This document shows positions 24,010 through 34,884 of a stretch of DNA of 64,000 nucleotides, piece by piece. Position 1 is the stretch's first letter. Every line of letters begins with the position of its first letter. The stretch spans positions 4,220,000-4,283,999 of the forward strand of contig NW_027460346.1 of assembly GCF_050947875.1 (NCBI RefSeq), read 5' to 3'. The position numbers and the translations under genes were made by a program. The stretch is from Dermacentor variabilis. Taxonomy: Eukaryota; Arthropoda; Arachnida; Ixodida; Ixodidae. Below the pieces are notes generated by a model, which saw nothing but the letters and a program-made list of their open reading frames with translations, did no database searches and had not been told where the DNA came from.

Positions 24010-24790
24010 AAATAAAACGAAACGAGTGCGACAAGCAATGTGCGCAACATCATAATAAAGCCTGCCGAACCAGAACATGAAGCCCGACTTCGTAGCAGCA
24101 AGTGATCGTTTCCAACTACAACCATGCCGGACGTTATTTGGTGCGAAGAAAGCCTGCAGACGCTCGCGCTTCTCACCAAATCGTCCAAAAAAATATGAGT
24201 GGCTTCTGATGAACGGCCACTTTCCTCACAAAGGCGCGGGTCTCGCACATTTTCAAAGTTTGCACGGTCGATTGTGTGCAGCGAAATGCTTCGGCGAGCC
24301 GCGTTGCTTCTTCCGGATAGAATAACGAAAAGTATTTTTCCCGTAGCCTCCTCGCTTGTTGCACGCATAAGCACAACCTAGGCTAGGCAACGCCGCAATA
24401 CGTTAACGGCGCAGCGCTAGCGAAACGCTTCCCGCTAAAACTCCGCCTCCAGAAACCAACCATAGCGCGATTTCGATACGCGAAAATGGCGCCGGCGTCT
24501 GCTATGGACCAAAAAAGGACGCGCGAGCACGTGACCATGGCGCTTCGACCAATAAGAGGGTCGACTCTCCGGTAGCGTGGCAGGCGAAACAGATAGCGGG
24601 AAAGTTCCGAGGAAGTCCTTATTTTTAAAGCAAACCGTTCTTTGCCTCTTCCTTCGACTTTCCCACTGCTGCTGCTGCTGTGGCTGCTGCTGCAAAGCAC
24701 GCCGCGTCGAAGGGGGAGGGGGTGGTTCAGAGCGTGTGTTTACATGACAGGGGCGAGTTAGAGAGGAAAAGCGATGCTAGAAACTTGTTT
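24010..24790. other. Unassigned; GC-rich segment with CCAAT-like box
   Basis: Between 24400 and 24720 the sequence is GC-rich and contains CACGTGACC, GACCAATAAGAGG and a CTG repeat (24663-24693). This could be a promoter or first exon of a minus-strand gene (open frames up to 105 codons with low-complexity Gln or Ser), but no splice sites or domains support it. Confidence 0.25.
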
Positions 24791-25031
24791 TCAGCCCACC
24801 GCGTCGAATGTGCACAATACCTTCTGGACCCCCTGGCCGTCGTCAGTTTAGTCGCTTGACAGCTATAATTATCCGTGGCTCACTACAGAAGCATTGCAGA
24901 AACTGCAGCGCCTCCCTTTCTACTAACGTGAGAGTCCAGAGGGGACGTTCTGCTGTAGAACTGTAGGGGGGAGGGAAGAGAAGAGGCAGTTCCAATACTG
25001 GAGTGGCGAGGGGGGTAGACGTGAGAAGGCA

Positions 25032-25173
25032 GCAGAACTGCTAGTTGGGCGAGTTGGTACGAATTCATAGTAAAATATTTAGCGCGCACAATTGACAAGG
25101 ACAGAGTGAAGCACTCGTGTGTCCCCCTTCACTGTGTCCTTGTCAATTGTGCGCGCAAAATATTTTACTATGA
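25032..25173. mobile_element. 142 bp hairpin insertion with 11 bp target-site duplication
   Basis: The arms TAGTAAAATATTTAGCGCGC... and its inverse ...GCGCGCAAAATATTTTACTA form a stem of about 45 bp with few mismatches. The insertion is bounded by GTGAGAAGGCA (25021-25031 and 25174-25184). The duplicate locus at 56.7 kb lacks it and has one GTGAGAAGGCA, an empty-site confirmation. Its left tail, AACTGCTAGTTGGGCGAGTT then GGTAC, matches the layout of the Penelope 3' end and of the 9.5 kb hairpin. Confidence 0.8.
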
Positions 25174-25408
25174 GTGAGAAGGCAAGCAACACTACTACTA
25201 TAGGACGGCAGTTGCGGGAAAACTGGATAAGCTTAAGTTCAAGGTACGGAACAATACGTTGCTCATATTTCTGAAAAATAAACCCCATGCAAATATGCCG
25301 AGCGGACAAACTACGCAGGGCGTGCAGAAGTAGAGCAGCATTAATTAAAGCGCATCGCAGGGTCCAGACGACACTACGAAACCAATCTACCGTCGAATCA
25401 ACACTAGC

Positions 25409-25645
25409 GTGCCCGCCACGGTAGTTCTGCGGCTATGTCATTGCCAGAGGTCGCGGATTTGATCCAGATCGCGGCAGCCGCATTTCGACTGTGGTGAAAT
25501 AGAAAAAGCACGTAGACTTCGGTTTTGGGACACGTTAAAAAGCATCAAGGTGTCAAAATTAATCTGGAGTCCGCCACTACGGCGTGCTTCATAATCCGAA
25601 TGTGGTTTTGGTAAGTACCAGCCCCATAATCCAATTCAACTTTAA
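25409..25645 (+). repeat. Ruka-type tRNA-derived SINE
   Basis: Starts GTGCCCGCCACGGTAGTTCT (A-box region), with GAGGTCGCGGATTTGATCC (B-box region). The body has GCAGCCGCATTTCGA, GGTGTCAAAATTAATCTGGA, CACTACGGCGTGCTTCATAA and GTGGTTTTGG. I recognise this as the abundant tick Ruka SINE. It lies within arm 1 of the inverted duplication. Confidence 0.85.
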
Positions 25646-25934
25646 TACTTCTGCCACAATGCTAGGTACCATGTGAGGCAATGACTATAATCACTATGAT
25701 CAATCCCCGCGAAGGTTGCTAAATATGGCGCTCAACTACGCCTCAAGCAAACGTCTCCCTGCGTATTCTGTGTGCTGCGCAGACAAACAGCACTGGTGCC
25801 CGAAATTTAACGTTTAACATCAACTCACCACTCTCGTGTTAGACTAAACTTTGAAGAAATAGTCAATCAAAGCATCCAGCATATAAAGCTTCGCTTACAT
25901 CAATTGCCACAGTGCTTGGGATCTGCAAGTTTCT

Positions 25935-26388
25935 TTATTTATTTAGGCGTTTTGCTCAGCTCGACTGAGCGAGGGATAGCTGAGATAAAGCTCTTCCTTT
26001 CATGCGGCGCTCCGTTGCTGTCTCCGCTCGGCCGCTGGCCCGAAACACATCCAAAAACGCGTCCCACTCAGCTATTCGCAACTTTCACGGCCTATAGGGG
26101 GCGGCACCTTAAATCCAACATGGCTGTCCGAGAGATTAAGAACTAGAGCAGTCGGTGCAGTGCTGCGTTCGTCTTGCTCAGTGACATGTTGTTTCGCGTC
26201 GTCATGATGTAATGTCTATTCAATTTACACGCCCGCTGTCGTTAGCCTGCGTAATGGCTCATATTGGGCGAACAGAACGCAGGATTCGATATTTGAAGTA
26301 GTAGCTTAGCGCAAATAAAACCACGGACACGAACATGTTTAGCATTATGTGCAAAAATGTCGTCGAAATCAATCTTAGCTATCGGAGT
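25935..26388. other. Unassigned sequence
   Basis: Moderately GC-rich around 25990-26130, with an 80-codon open frame of no recognisable family. I see no supported gene. Confidence 0.3.
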
Positions 26389-26390
26389 TA

Positions 26391-29300
26391 AGCCCGAGAC
26401 ACATGGAGCGATTTTGGGTGCGATCGGTCGTACGAGCATTCGCATCGGCAGCCGCACTCAACAGGTTCTCAAGCGCGAGACACATGGTTCGACTTTCCCT
26501 GCGATCTGTCGTACGGCGCGTCGTGTGCGACTTGCCGAATGCGGCAATTCGGGACACATGGTACGAATTAGCGAGCGGCTGGTAGCTATAACTCCGCCCA
26601 GTAGCGGCGCCCCTGCGTGGAAGTTCGGAATGCTGCGTAACTTCGAACAGAAAGTGAAAGCAACCGTATTTACACAGCTGTCTTGTTTGAAACAAACGAT
26701 GACAATTTAAACACGTGTATGCGAGCACTGTAGACGTGTTTCCGCAAGGCAGCGTTAGCAGTATCGGATCCGTTGACAGCCGCCGATGGCCAGTAGCCGG
26801 CAGCCGGGCCTTCGAATCAGACACCGGTGGCGCTTGTGACACGATCCCTTGCAGATCGTATAACGAAGTGCCTATGTTAGTCGTCACAACGTGTACAAAT
26901 TTATGTCACGCTTAAATTGCAGCACATTTGATCAGTGGCGTAGCTAGGTCGTCTGGCACCCGGGGCCCATAGGTCTTCTGCACCCCCCCCTCCCCCGGCT
27001 GTAGTCGAGGATATCAACAAGTTCCGGGTGTCTTCAGACGTATATGACACCCCCCTCCCCCCCCCCTGGCCCCTTGCACCCGGGGCCCACGGCCCCCCGG
27101 CCCCCCCTGTTGCTACGCCACTGCATTTGATTTCATTGGCGCCGACAGAAGCGAACGTGCATGCCAGGCGAGCTTCCGATCGATGGGATACGATGTAGGC
27201 CTAGCTCGCCTGCTGTCTATCCGGGGGCGTATTTAGAATTGCTCGTATATATAGATACAGCGGGGCGTGCCACTTTTGACGGAGCTCGACGTTTCTGCGC
27301 AGGCGCGAGAGAGAAAATCTGGGGGCTTTTGCTCATTCGTTTGTCCCCTATAGACATGCCGGCATTGCGGAGTTTGTCGAGTTGGTTTATACGCTCCGCC
27401 GTTGCATGCCCGCGCGGTGAGGCAGTGGGCGCGAACGGAGCTTGGTGATCGCTGTGTCTGAAGGGACAATGTTCTGACTGGTGTTTTATAAGTCGCGGAT
27501 CGCTTTTTTCGTCGCGACGATAGATCGGATTTTTTACGAGCACTGCTCCAGGAGGGCACATGTAACCGGCAAACGGAGGCCTCAGGAGAGCACCTGAGGT
27601 TATATTAAAGCAGGCGGCGCAGGATCTCCGGTGCACCCAAGCCGTAGCGTGCCTGGGGGTGTTCACATAAAATATTGGCTGTCCGCGATAGTGGACAGCC
27701 GATCTTATACTCCCCTGGCACGCGCAGGCCTCTGCGAGCCCCAACCCACGGACCAGTCCGGCTTCTAGCTTTGATATCCCCGTTGCCGCTTTGGTGTCCT
27801 GGAGGCGCCGCCAATAATGCGAAACAATGACACGTTGTTTGCATATGATCGATTAAATATGATTCCGTCGAGCCGCCAACTTGCGATGCTAAGTTCAGCA
27901 CAACCGCGCCCCGCGACTTCTGCTGGCACGCCTATAGGGACAAGCGCATACACCGCGCGCCAAGAAACTCCTCCGTAGTACTTAGGTAGAGTCGTATTTT
28001 CAAGGAGCAAAACTCCCCACATTTCCTCTCTCGCACCCGCTCTCACTCGCGCATGCGCGCAAATGTCTGTCGTCTCCGCAAGTTCCACGCCCAGCTGTAC
28101 CTACGAGCAGTTGGAAATACGCCTATATCCGGGGCCGATGGTTCTTGCGATGATTCCGCAGCTCGTAATAAAGCGCCTAAATTCGTCAGCACAATCAATG
28201 ACTGAACATTTATGTTTCTCTTAAGTGAAAATACGGTTAGTTTTCCTGATGCCGTTAATAACGATGAGTAAACCCGCCAGTCAGGCGAGTTGCTTCGTAT
28301 ACCGACGATTGCTGCCGCGTCTGCGCTGACCGCGTCCGCGTGTAAATCCCGCCAACGATTTACTATTTCGCACAACGTTTCATAACAGGCACTCTTTCGG
28401 GTTCACTTTATTCTAGAAGTTACTTGGTGTCAGAAACAAATTGTAGCCGATTTATGTGCCGCCGTCAGCGGCGAAAGAGGCCCGCGTTTCGACCAGGGAC
28501 AGAAAAAAAAAAAACAGACATGATCGGAGCGGTAGGCACCCGCTTGCCGGCGCCGCCGGGTCTACACGTGGCCACGACGTTGTCGCTACCGGCGCTGTCA
28601 TTGGTTGCGGTCGTCCGACCGATGCAGTGACCTCGAAAGAGTGCATGTTATAAAACGTTATGCGATATAAAAAATCGTTGGCCTGATTTCTAATCGGACT
28701 CGGTGAGCGCAGACGCGCCAGCAATCCCCTGACTGGCGTGTTTACTCATCGCTACTAACGGCACCGAGAAAACTAACTGTACTTTCATTTAAGAGAAACA
28801 TAAATGTTCAGGAGTAAATTGTGCTGATGAATTGAGGCGCTTTATTACGAGCTGTAGACGCATCGGCAAGGGCCCTCGGCCTCGGATAGACGGCCGGCGA
28901 GCTAGGCCTATACACAGTCTCCCAGCGATCGCAAGCTCGCCTGGCATGTTCGTTCGCTTCTGTCGGCGCCAATGAAATCAAATGTGGCGCAATTTCAGCG
29001 TGACATAACTGTGTACACGTTGTGCCGACTAACATAGGCGCTGCGTTATACGAGCTGCAGGCGATCGCGTCGTTAGCGCCACCGGTGCCGGATTCGATGG
29101 CCTAGCTAGGCCTGCCGGCTCCTAGCCATCGGCAGCTGTCAACGGAGCCTTTCCTGCTAACGCGGCCTTGCCGAAACACGTCTACAGTGCTCGTATAGAC
29201 GTGTTTATATTGTCATCGTTTGTTTCAAACAAGAGAGCTGTGCAAATGCGTTCGCTTTCACTTTCTGTTCGAAGTTACGCATCATTCCGAACTTCCACGC

Positions 29301-29437
29301 AGGGCGCCGGTTCTGGACGGAGCTACCCAGCGCTCGGTCATTCGTACCATGTGTCCCGAATCGCCGCATGTGGCAAGTCGCACACGACGCGCCGTACGAC
29401 AGATCGCACGGAAAATCGCACCATGTGTTTCGCGCTT
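26391..29437. mobile_element. 3 kb fold-back element with interleaved inverted repeats
   Basis: The ends AGCCCGAGACACATGGAGCG (26391) and, inverted, AAGCGCGAAACACATGGTGC (ending 29437) are flanked by TA. A second, better-matching left tip lies at 26471. Three pairs of inverted segments can be followed by eye. Arm A (26471-27215) pairs with 28855-29437, segment B (27215-27470) pairs with 27900-28135, and segment C (28115-28325) pairs with 28700-28890. All three meet at one junction word close to TATCCGGGG. No protein-coding frame is evident. The tips resemble those of the 403 bp element at 11 kb. It is probably a non-autonomous DNA element that has undergone internal inversion or duplication. 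Confidence 0.7.
26933..27123. mobile_element. 191 bp hAT-like MITE with 8 bp target-site duplication
   Basis: The ends CAGTGGCGTAGCTAGG and TGCTACGCCACTG are inverted repeats. The flanks are CATTTGAT on both sides (26925-26932, 27124-27131). The opposite arm of the fold-back element has the uninterrupted site (about 28976-28990), so the insertion and the duplication are both confirmed within the window. An 8 bp duplication with CAGTGGCG tips fits the hAT superfamily. The interior is C/G-rich and non-coding. Confidence 0.88.
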
Positions 29438-29439
29438 TA

Positions 29440-30540
29440 CAGCGGCTTATTAAGCCTATCGGACAAAGCTGGACATGTAATGGGTCTAATACAATTTTCA
29501 ACCAAACACACATACACACAAATATATAAAAAGAAAGCTTGAAGGCACCGTAAACGTGGCCACTGAAATTGAAATACTGAGTCCGACTCACTATTGAAAG
29601 CGTACTGAGATGTCCTCTAGGAATGCGTAGATATTTAGAAAGGTTCGCACTGGTAGGATATTACGGGCCAATGATGATATTCTAATTCTTATTTTACTTT
29701 TCCCTATTCTTCTGTGGTATGTGCTGCTCTCCGGATACATTATCACTATAAATGATCGGCTGGTCATCAGAAGGTAATTTGGAAGGGACAAAATCGTACG
29801 GAAAATAAGATAACCATATTAACTCGACTATAGGCCTGCTTCACAGGTCATTGTCCGTCTTAATTTTGTTTTTTTTTTCCCTATTCGCTGCGTCTTCTTT
29901 CCTTTCTTCTGCGGTAAAAACCGGGACAGCTTTTTTACCACTACGCCTTCTCATTCGTGCCAAAAATGATAACGTTGTCAGGTTAAACTACTAATTGGCT
30001 GTCGAAACGTGAAATAGTCGACGAAAATAGTAGGTTTGAGCCACCGAAGTGAACCCTGCCTTGAGTAGGAAGCACTTACATTGATGGGCAGAGCAATCCG
30101 AGCTTAGAGCAGCAGGAACTGCACTGTCTTGCTTGCTTGCTTTCTGTCCATGGAATGCCCGTCGTGTTCGTCTTTACTTTCCGTGCGCGAAGTAGCGCAG
30201 ACACACCATTGGTGTTTGGCCGACGTTAGGATTGACCTATCAGGTTTGAGAAGCCTTCAAACGCGCTTCCCCATGCCCGCATAATAGCCCTCTTCTCCGA
30301 GTCGACGACAGCTGACACAAAAGGATACAAGAAAAGTAAAAGGTAGTAAAGCTCCCCCCCCTGCCCCACCGCTGTCCACAAGCTGACACAAGAGGGGAGA
30401 CGAAGCAAGACAAACCGGAATGCAGCATCGCCCCACCCCCTCTCCGCTCTCCACAAGCTGACACAAAAGGGTGGACGGCGAAAAGGAATTCTACTTCCAC
30501 ATTCTCCGAAAGAAGACCGCGCCTACAACAGGATCGCCAG
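29440..30540. other. Unassigned sequence with a two-copy repeat
   Basis: At 30340-30480 the phrase CCACAAGCTGACACAA is repeated in similar contexts about 90-95 bp apart, with a third related AGCTGACACAAAAGG at 30310. The phrase GCGCGAAGTAGCGCAGACAC near 30188 resembles 53160-53180. No gene is supported. Confidence 0.35.
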
Positions 30541-30549
30541 TGAGAAGCG

Positions 30550-33216
30550 GGCCCACGTGTTAATAGGTCCGCTCGAGACTCAGGAGGTGGCGAATGCTTT
30601 GAGCTTGCTTCTGTTTTTTATTTGCATTTTTCTGTCTTTAAATAGTAATTGGGTGGTTTTCTTTTCGTTTCCCTTTCTTGTCTCGCATTTCTCGTGCGCG
30701 GGTGTGCTTCGTGTACATTTGTTTTGCAGGATGGTTAGAGCCTCCTTTCATGCCACGTGCTCCAACACGTGCAGCCGAGTGGGACGTTGAGTGTTTGTAG
30801 TCTTTAAATGGTAGTTTTAAAGTGGCAGGACAAATAGTTATTAGTGGTTTTACTGGGCGTGTTTTTGTAGGAAAGTGAGAACGTGGGCGCGTGGTTGAGC
30901 GCGTGCGAGAGCGTGTCATACCTTGCGTCTCCGCGGCATTGATTGTTTTTGAAACAGTGGTGAGAGTTGCTTTGCGACATTTTGAGGATTTGGATCCTGT
31001 GCGTATCGGTCTCTGTTAAAAGGCGCGCGTTCTGCAGTGATATATTATTATAGTATTTGCATCAGTAGTAGCATTATTATACTATTCTAATATTTGCAAA
31101 AAGCCATGCAATACATAGCGAGAAAGACGGGAAAACAAGCAGTGCGCGGGGGGTCCCTCAAGGCAGATGAGGAGACGGATGAGAATGGAGAGGGAATCGA
31201 ATCAACCGGCATAGAATGTGAAGTCGATACTAGGCTGCAGAAAATAAAAGCTTTCCGGGAAGAGCTTCTCAAACAGGTGCAAGAGCTAAAAATGAGCTAA
31301 ACAGGGAGCGTGATGCACGGAAGGTAGTTGAAAAGAGACTTAAAGCAGCCGAGGAAAAGCTGAACAGGGCCGCCCTTGGGAACGAGAATCTGCGTGACTA
31401 ATGGAACGCAGACCCCCGACGCGACAGTGGAATGCATGCAGTGTGATGAAGGGTTAGCTGGAAAGAGGGGACTGTTAGGTATGGCCTGACGCCAAGGGCT
31501 ACACGTCATCCCCTTCCCGTCTCAACGGGGACGGCACCATGGGTGCGATGTCATCCCCTTCCCGTCTCAACGGTCGTGGCATCGGGCGTGCTTACCTCGT
31601 CGCTCAATCTACCCCCTGCGCCCGAGCCCACGAGCACCGGAGAGGTCATTCACTCTTCCGCTCCCCTCAGATTCGTCGAAAAGAGAATGGACTTCTCCTA
31701 CCCGTGCCTGGTATTGCAGGAGGAGTGGCCTTCTCTCTGTGCCTGTCACGTGTCATCGACGCAAGTAAGATCCCGCCCACACCATTGTAAGAGAGCCTAT
31801 TTAAGGGGCTCCGAATTGTATTTGTGATAGATACTTCATGCCATGTACTTCATACTTGTTACTTCATTCTCCTCTTATTTCCTTTCAACTACCATGAAAG
31901 AAAATAGTGCAAGTTTCGCACTAGCAAAACGTCGTCTCGTCCTTGCTCGGTCGCCATGGTCTACCGGAGTCCTGCAGCTCGCCGACAACGCCACGCTACC
32001 AAATAAAGAATGTTGGTGGAGCTTCGAGAGACAGGTCGCTTGTAGTGTGATCGCCTTCAAATGCAACAAGCTGGTTGCTAACGGTAGGATCGCCCAGAGG
32101 GGCAGAACAAGCTGGTGGCAAGCGGTAGGATCGCCCAGAGGGGCAGAACAGGACCTACCTTGAGGCCGCCACGCGGAAAAAGCAGGAGCCCAGGAGACAA
32201 TGCCCCTTGTCGAGTGCGAATCACGCAGAAATGGACAAAGGGAAGCATGGCGAGGTTGGAGAAAGTGAAATGGTGATTATCGCTTGCGACTCAAACCTGG
32301 ATGGGTGCTCAAAAGCAACTGTGTAGAGGCTGAAAGGCGACAAAAGAATGGTGGTAGGGACATTTCCAGGGCGGACGCTGGGTTCTGTGATGGAGCGAGC
32401 AAAAGCAGAGTTCGCGGAAAATGCCCACGTGCACAACCGTGTCATAGTAGCAGGTGGGCTAAACGACGCCCTAAAGAGGAAAGGGCAAGGACTAGCCCAG
32501 CGCTTGCCGAAGGGTGTGGACGACTTCGACGAGTTATCCCCTCAGGTGCAGATCGTGGTGTGCACGGTGCCGGAGGTGCCTGTATGTGACAGTCACGTAC
32601 AAAGAGCCGTAATGGCTGCTAATGAGGCAATATGGAAAATGAGCTGAGAGAAAGGCTTCAAGGTGGTCGCAGTAAACAGGGAAGTGAGAAGGTGTGGTGG
32701 TTTTAAACGAGACGGGATATACTTCAATTACAGGCTGGCACAAGAAGTGGGCTGGCGAAATGGTGGTCGCGCTCTTGCTTTTTTAGGGGGCCCGCGGGCG
32801 CTCAGGATGTCAGGGTAGATAGTACTGAAAAAGATCCCCTAGGGGAACATCAGAAGAGCATCGCCGTCGATAAGAGAAAAAGGAGGTAAGCAAGAAAACG
32901 GGCTCGCCATGCAATAGGCTACATAAACATGCAGGGTGGCAGAAGAAAGGAAAAGTAGGCAGAGATTGAGGAGCAGTTAAATAGAGAACAAATAGGAGTG
33001 TATGCGTTTACAGAAACGCACCTTAGAGACTCAGAAGAGCCGCCAGTTATTGAGAATTATGTTTGGGAAGGGGTGCAACAGAACTAAGTCGAAGAGAAAG
33101 GGAGGGGGAGTCGGAATGCTCATCCATCAGGGAGCCAAATGGAAAAGAGTAAATTCACAATGTCAAGAGCATTTTTGGTTTTCAGGTACAATGAGTGGGA
33201 AAGAAACTTGGCTGGG
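30550..33216 (+). mobile_element. LINE copy B, 5' part: ORF1 with SGNH-like domain and start of endonuclease
   Basis: A leader of uncertain length precedes an ORF1 beginning at about 31106 (MQYIARKTGKQAV) with a coiled-coil-like segment. After a solo LTR, ORF1 resumes and carries SGNH/GDSL-esterase-like blocks: VIIACDSNLDGC (32276-32308), VIVAGGLNDAL (32444-32473) and DGIYFNYRL (32711-32737). The last block normally has His where this copy has Tyr, so catalysis is doubtful. Esterase-type ORF1 proteins are known from some CR1/L2-like LINEs. The endonuclease begins near 32990 (VYAFTETHLRDSEEP, GGGVGMLIHQGAKW) and stops at TWLG (33216), where Element 2 interrupts it. The 5' start is a guess. Confidence 0.75.
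31473..32150 (+). mobile_element. Solo LTR (678 bp) inside LINE B ORF1
   Basis: Begins TGTTAGGTATGGCCTGACGC and ends GGGGCAGAACA, i.e. TG...CA. It is flanked by GGAC on both sides (31469-31472 and 32151-32154), a 4 bp target-site duplication. Internal signals are a TATA-like CTATTTAAGG at about 31796 and AATAAAG at about 32001. Two internal direct repeats are visible: GTCATCCCCTTCCCGTCTCA (31506, 31551), and a phrase of about 42 bp ending in GGCAGAACA at the 3' end. Removing it rejoins the LINE ORF1 sequence on both sides. A related LTR lies on the minus strand at about 52.2-52.7 kb. Confidence 0.85.
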
Positions 33217-33242
33217 CCCGGCCGGCCGGCCGGGCCCAGCCA
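33209..33242. repeat. Perfect 34 bp palindrome at the left junction of Element 2
   Basis: TGGCTGGGCCCGGCCGG is followed immediately by its exact reverse complement, with the centre between 33225 and 33226. The outer 9 bases of the left arm are ordinary LINE B sequence (compare TTGGCTGGGCG in copy A), so the right arm is an inverted copy of target sequence. Confidence 0.95.
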
Positions 33243-33249
33243 TGCCGAG

Positions 33250-33640
33250 ATGCATACTTACTTTCTTTAGACTTTTTTCCAACTTTCTATCAACTTTATT
33301 AACATCCTATGTACTTTTACTTCCTATTAACGCTTGTTACAAGAAAGTTGGTAGGATTTGTATTTACTTTAGTTTGAAGAAAGTTTGTTAAAAGAAAGTT
33401 TAAAGGAAGTTGGTAGGCTTTGTATTTACTTTCGTTTGAAGAAAGCTTGTTAAAAGAAAGTTTAAAGGAAGTTGGAAGGCTCTGTTCTTACTTTCGTTTG
33501 AAGAAAGTTTGTTGGAAGAAAGTTTTAAAAAGTTGGTAGGCTCTGTTTTTACTTTTGTGTGAAGAAAGTTTGTTGCAAAAAAGCTTTAGAAAAGTTGGTA
33601 GGCTCTGTTCTTACTTTCGTTTAAAGAAAATTATACCAAT
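33250..33640. repeat. Left subterminal array of Element 2, period 61-62 bp
   Basis: The phrase TTTGAAGAAAGTTTGTT followed by AAAGTTGGTAGGCTCTGTT recurs with starts near 33375, 33437, 33499, 33560 and 33622. The first ~80 bp (33250-33335: CTTACTTTCTTTAGAC, CCAACTTTCTATCAACTTT) carry the same words in inverted orientation, so this end can fold back. Confidence 0.85.
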
Positions 33641-33644
33641 TGTA

Positions 33645-34860
33645 TTTGCTTAATTCGTTTAATTGTTCATTTAATACTGCGATAAAGAAGCGTAATATGC
33701 AAATTGGTAATACAATAATTAGTACGAATGCCAGAGTGTCATAGAGATAATTCCTTCGTGCACTTTGAAATAAAGCAATAATAGGAGACAAAATAATTTT
33801 TTGCTGCGTATGGACATATAATCAGCTGAAGCAAAAGTAAAATATATTTGCGTATACACCGGCGAAATTGTCTATTCAGGACGTTTCTTCTACTATAAAA
33901 AAACACTTTTATACATTTTGAGTCCCTTTATGTCTCCGTGTGAGGCAGACACACTACCTCTGCTCCATCTAAAACAGTGGCATTATTGGACTTCTTGACA
34001 TATTGTAAGGCTGTTTACTTTTGTTCGCGACGCTTTTTTGCCTTTTCCCCTTTTGACTGGGCGGATAGCTAAATTCGTGAACGAAACCACGCACACGCAG
34101 AGGACGCCGCGTTTTTTAGTAGTTCGCAAGCAACATATGACTGGGAGTTGTCGCCGTTGTCGCAGTGTTGTGGAGTGAACATGAAATCCAGAAGTCGTTC
34201 AGACGCGCTCGAACGGGCCCCGAGTTCGAAGCCTACCGCTGATTGATATTATCGCACCGATAACAAATATGAGGCGGTTCGTGCGCTTACACTTTCCCTA
34301 TTGTACTAAAAAGAGTTCTGAGGCTCAAATAGACACATTTTAGCTTTCGCCAACTATACCCGCGCCGAGATCATTCCCCACCGAAGCTTAGGCACAGCGT
34401 ATCCTTCTGAGTCCGTCTGCACGCTATCGGCGCGTCAAGGCTCAGGAATAAAGAAGGCTAACAAGGATAAATCACTGTTCTTTTCAGATTTTGCATCGGT
34501 GTTTTTAAATAAACCATTTTTTCATATTTACAGCGCCAGCACAAGCGATCAGTGCCGATGCTACGCGTCATAAACACAGGTATATGTGCTGTCGCCGAAG
34601 GCTCCCAGCACTAGCCTGCGCTCCTCTGACGAAGAGATATCACTAGGCAGACGGGTCGACTGAAAGGCATGTTGAATACGGACAGCAGATTTGCCTTTGT
34701 GGTACAGGCGTGAGTTTTAGTTGCTGGGCGATAGCGCATCTACCGCACTACCATGTCTGGGCGAAACGTATCGCTGGAAAACTAAAACTGCTTCTCGAGT
34801 TTAACGAATGCCTTGGTTTAATTTTACAAATTATCCTTGAGCTTTAACTGAAGAAGAAGC
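33645..34860. other. Unassigned part of Element 2
   Basis: AT-rich, non-coding as far as I can see. It may include the 5' UTR of the LINE whose ORF1 begins at 34885. Confidence 0.35.
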
Positions 34861-34884
34861 CGTGTGGAACGGCTGTGCTCTAAA

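Larger units (their letters stand above)
24800..25930 (+). repeat. Arm 1 of a 1 kb inverted duplication (partner 55960-57000)
   Basis: Read by eye, this interval matches the reverse complement of 55960-57000 almost throughout: CAGCCCACCGCGTCGA at 24798, TTGCAGAAACTG, CCCTTTCTACTAACGTG, GTGAGAAGGCA, the Ruka SINE, GCCATGTGAGGCAATGACTA-like sequence, and CAGTGCTTGGGATCTGCA at the far end. The main difference is a 142 bp hairpin insertion present only here. Either this is a dispersed multi-copy repeat containing Ruka, or a segmental duplication. Confidence 0.75.

Noticed and set aside
26357..27744. Overlapping frames of 117-175 codons in the fold-back element
   Set aside because: They arise from a GC-rich palindromic sequence, appear on both strands and carry no domains.
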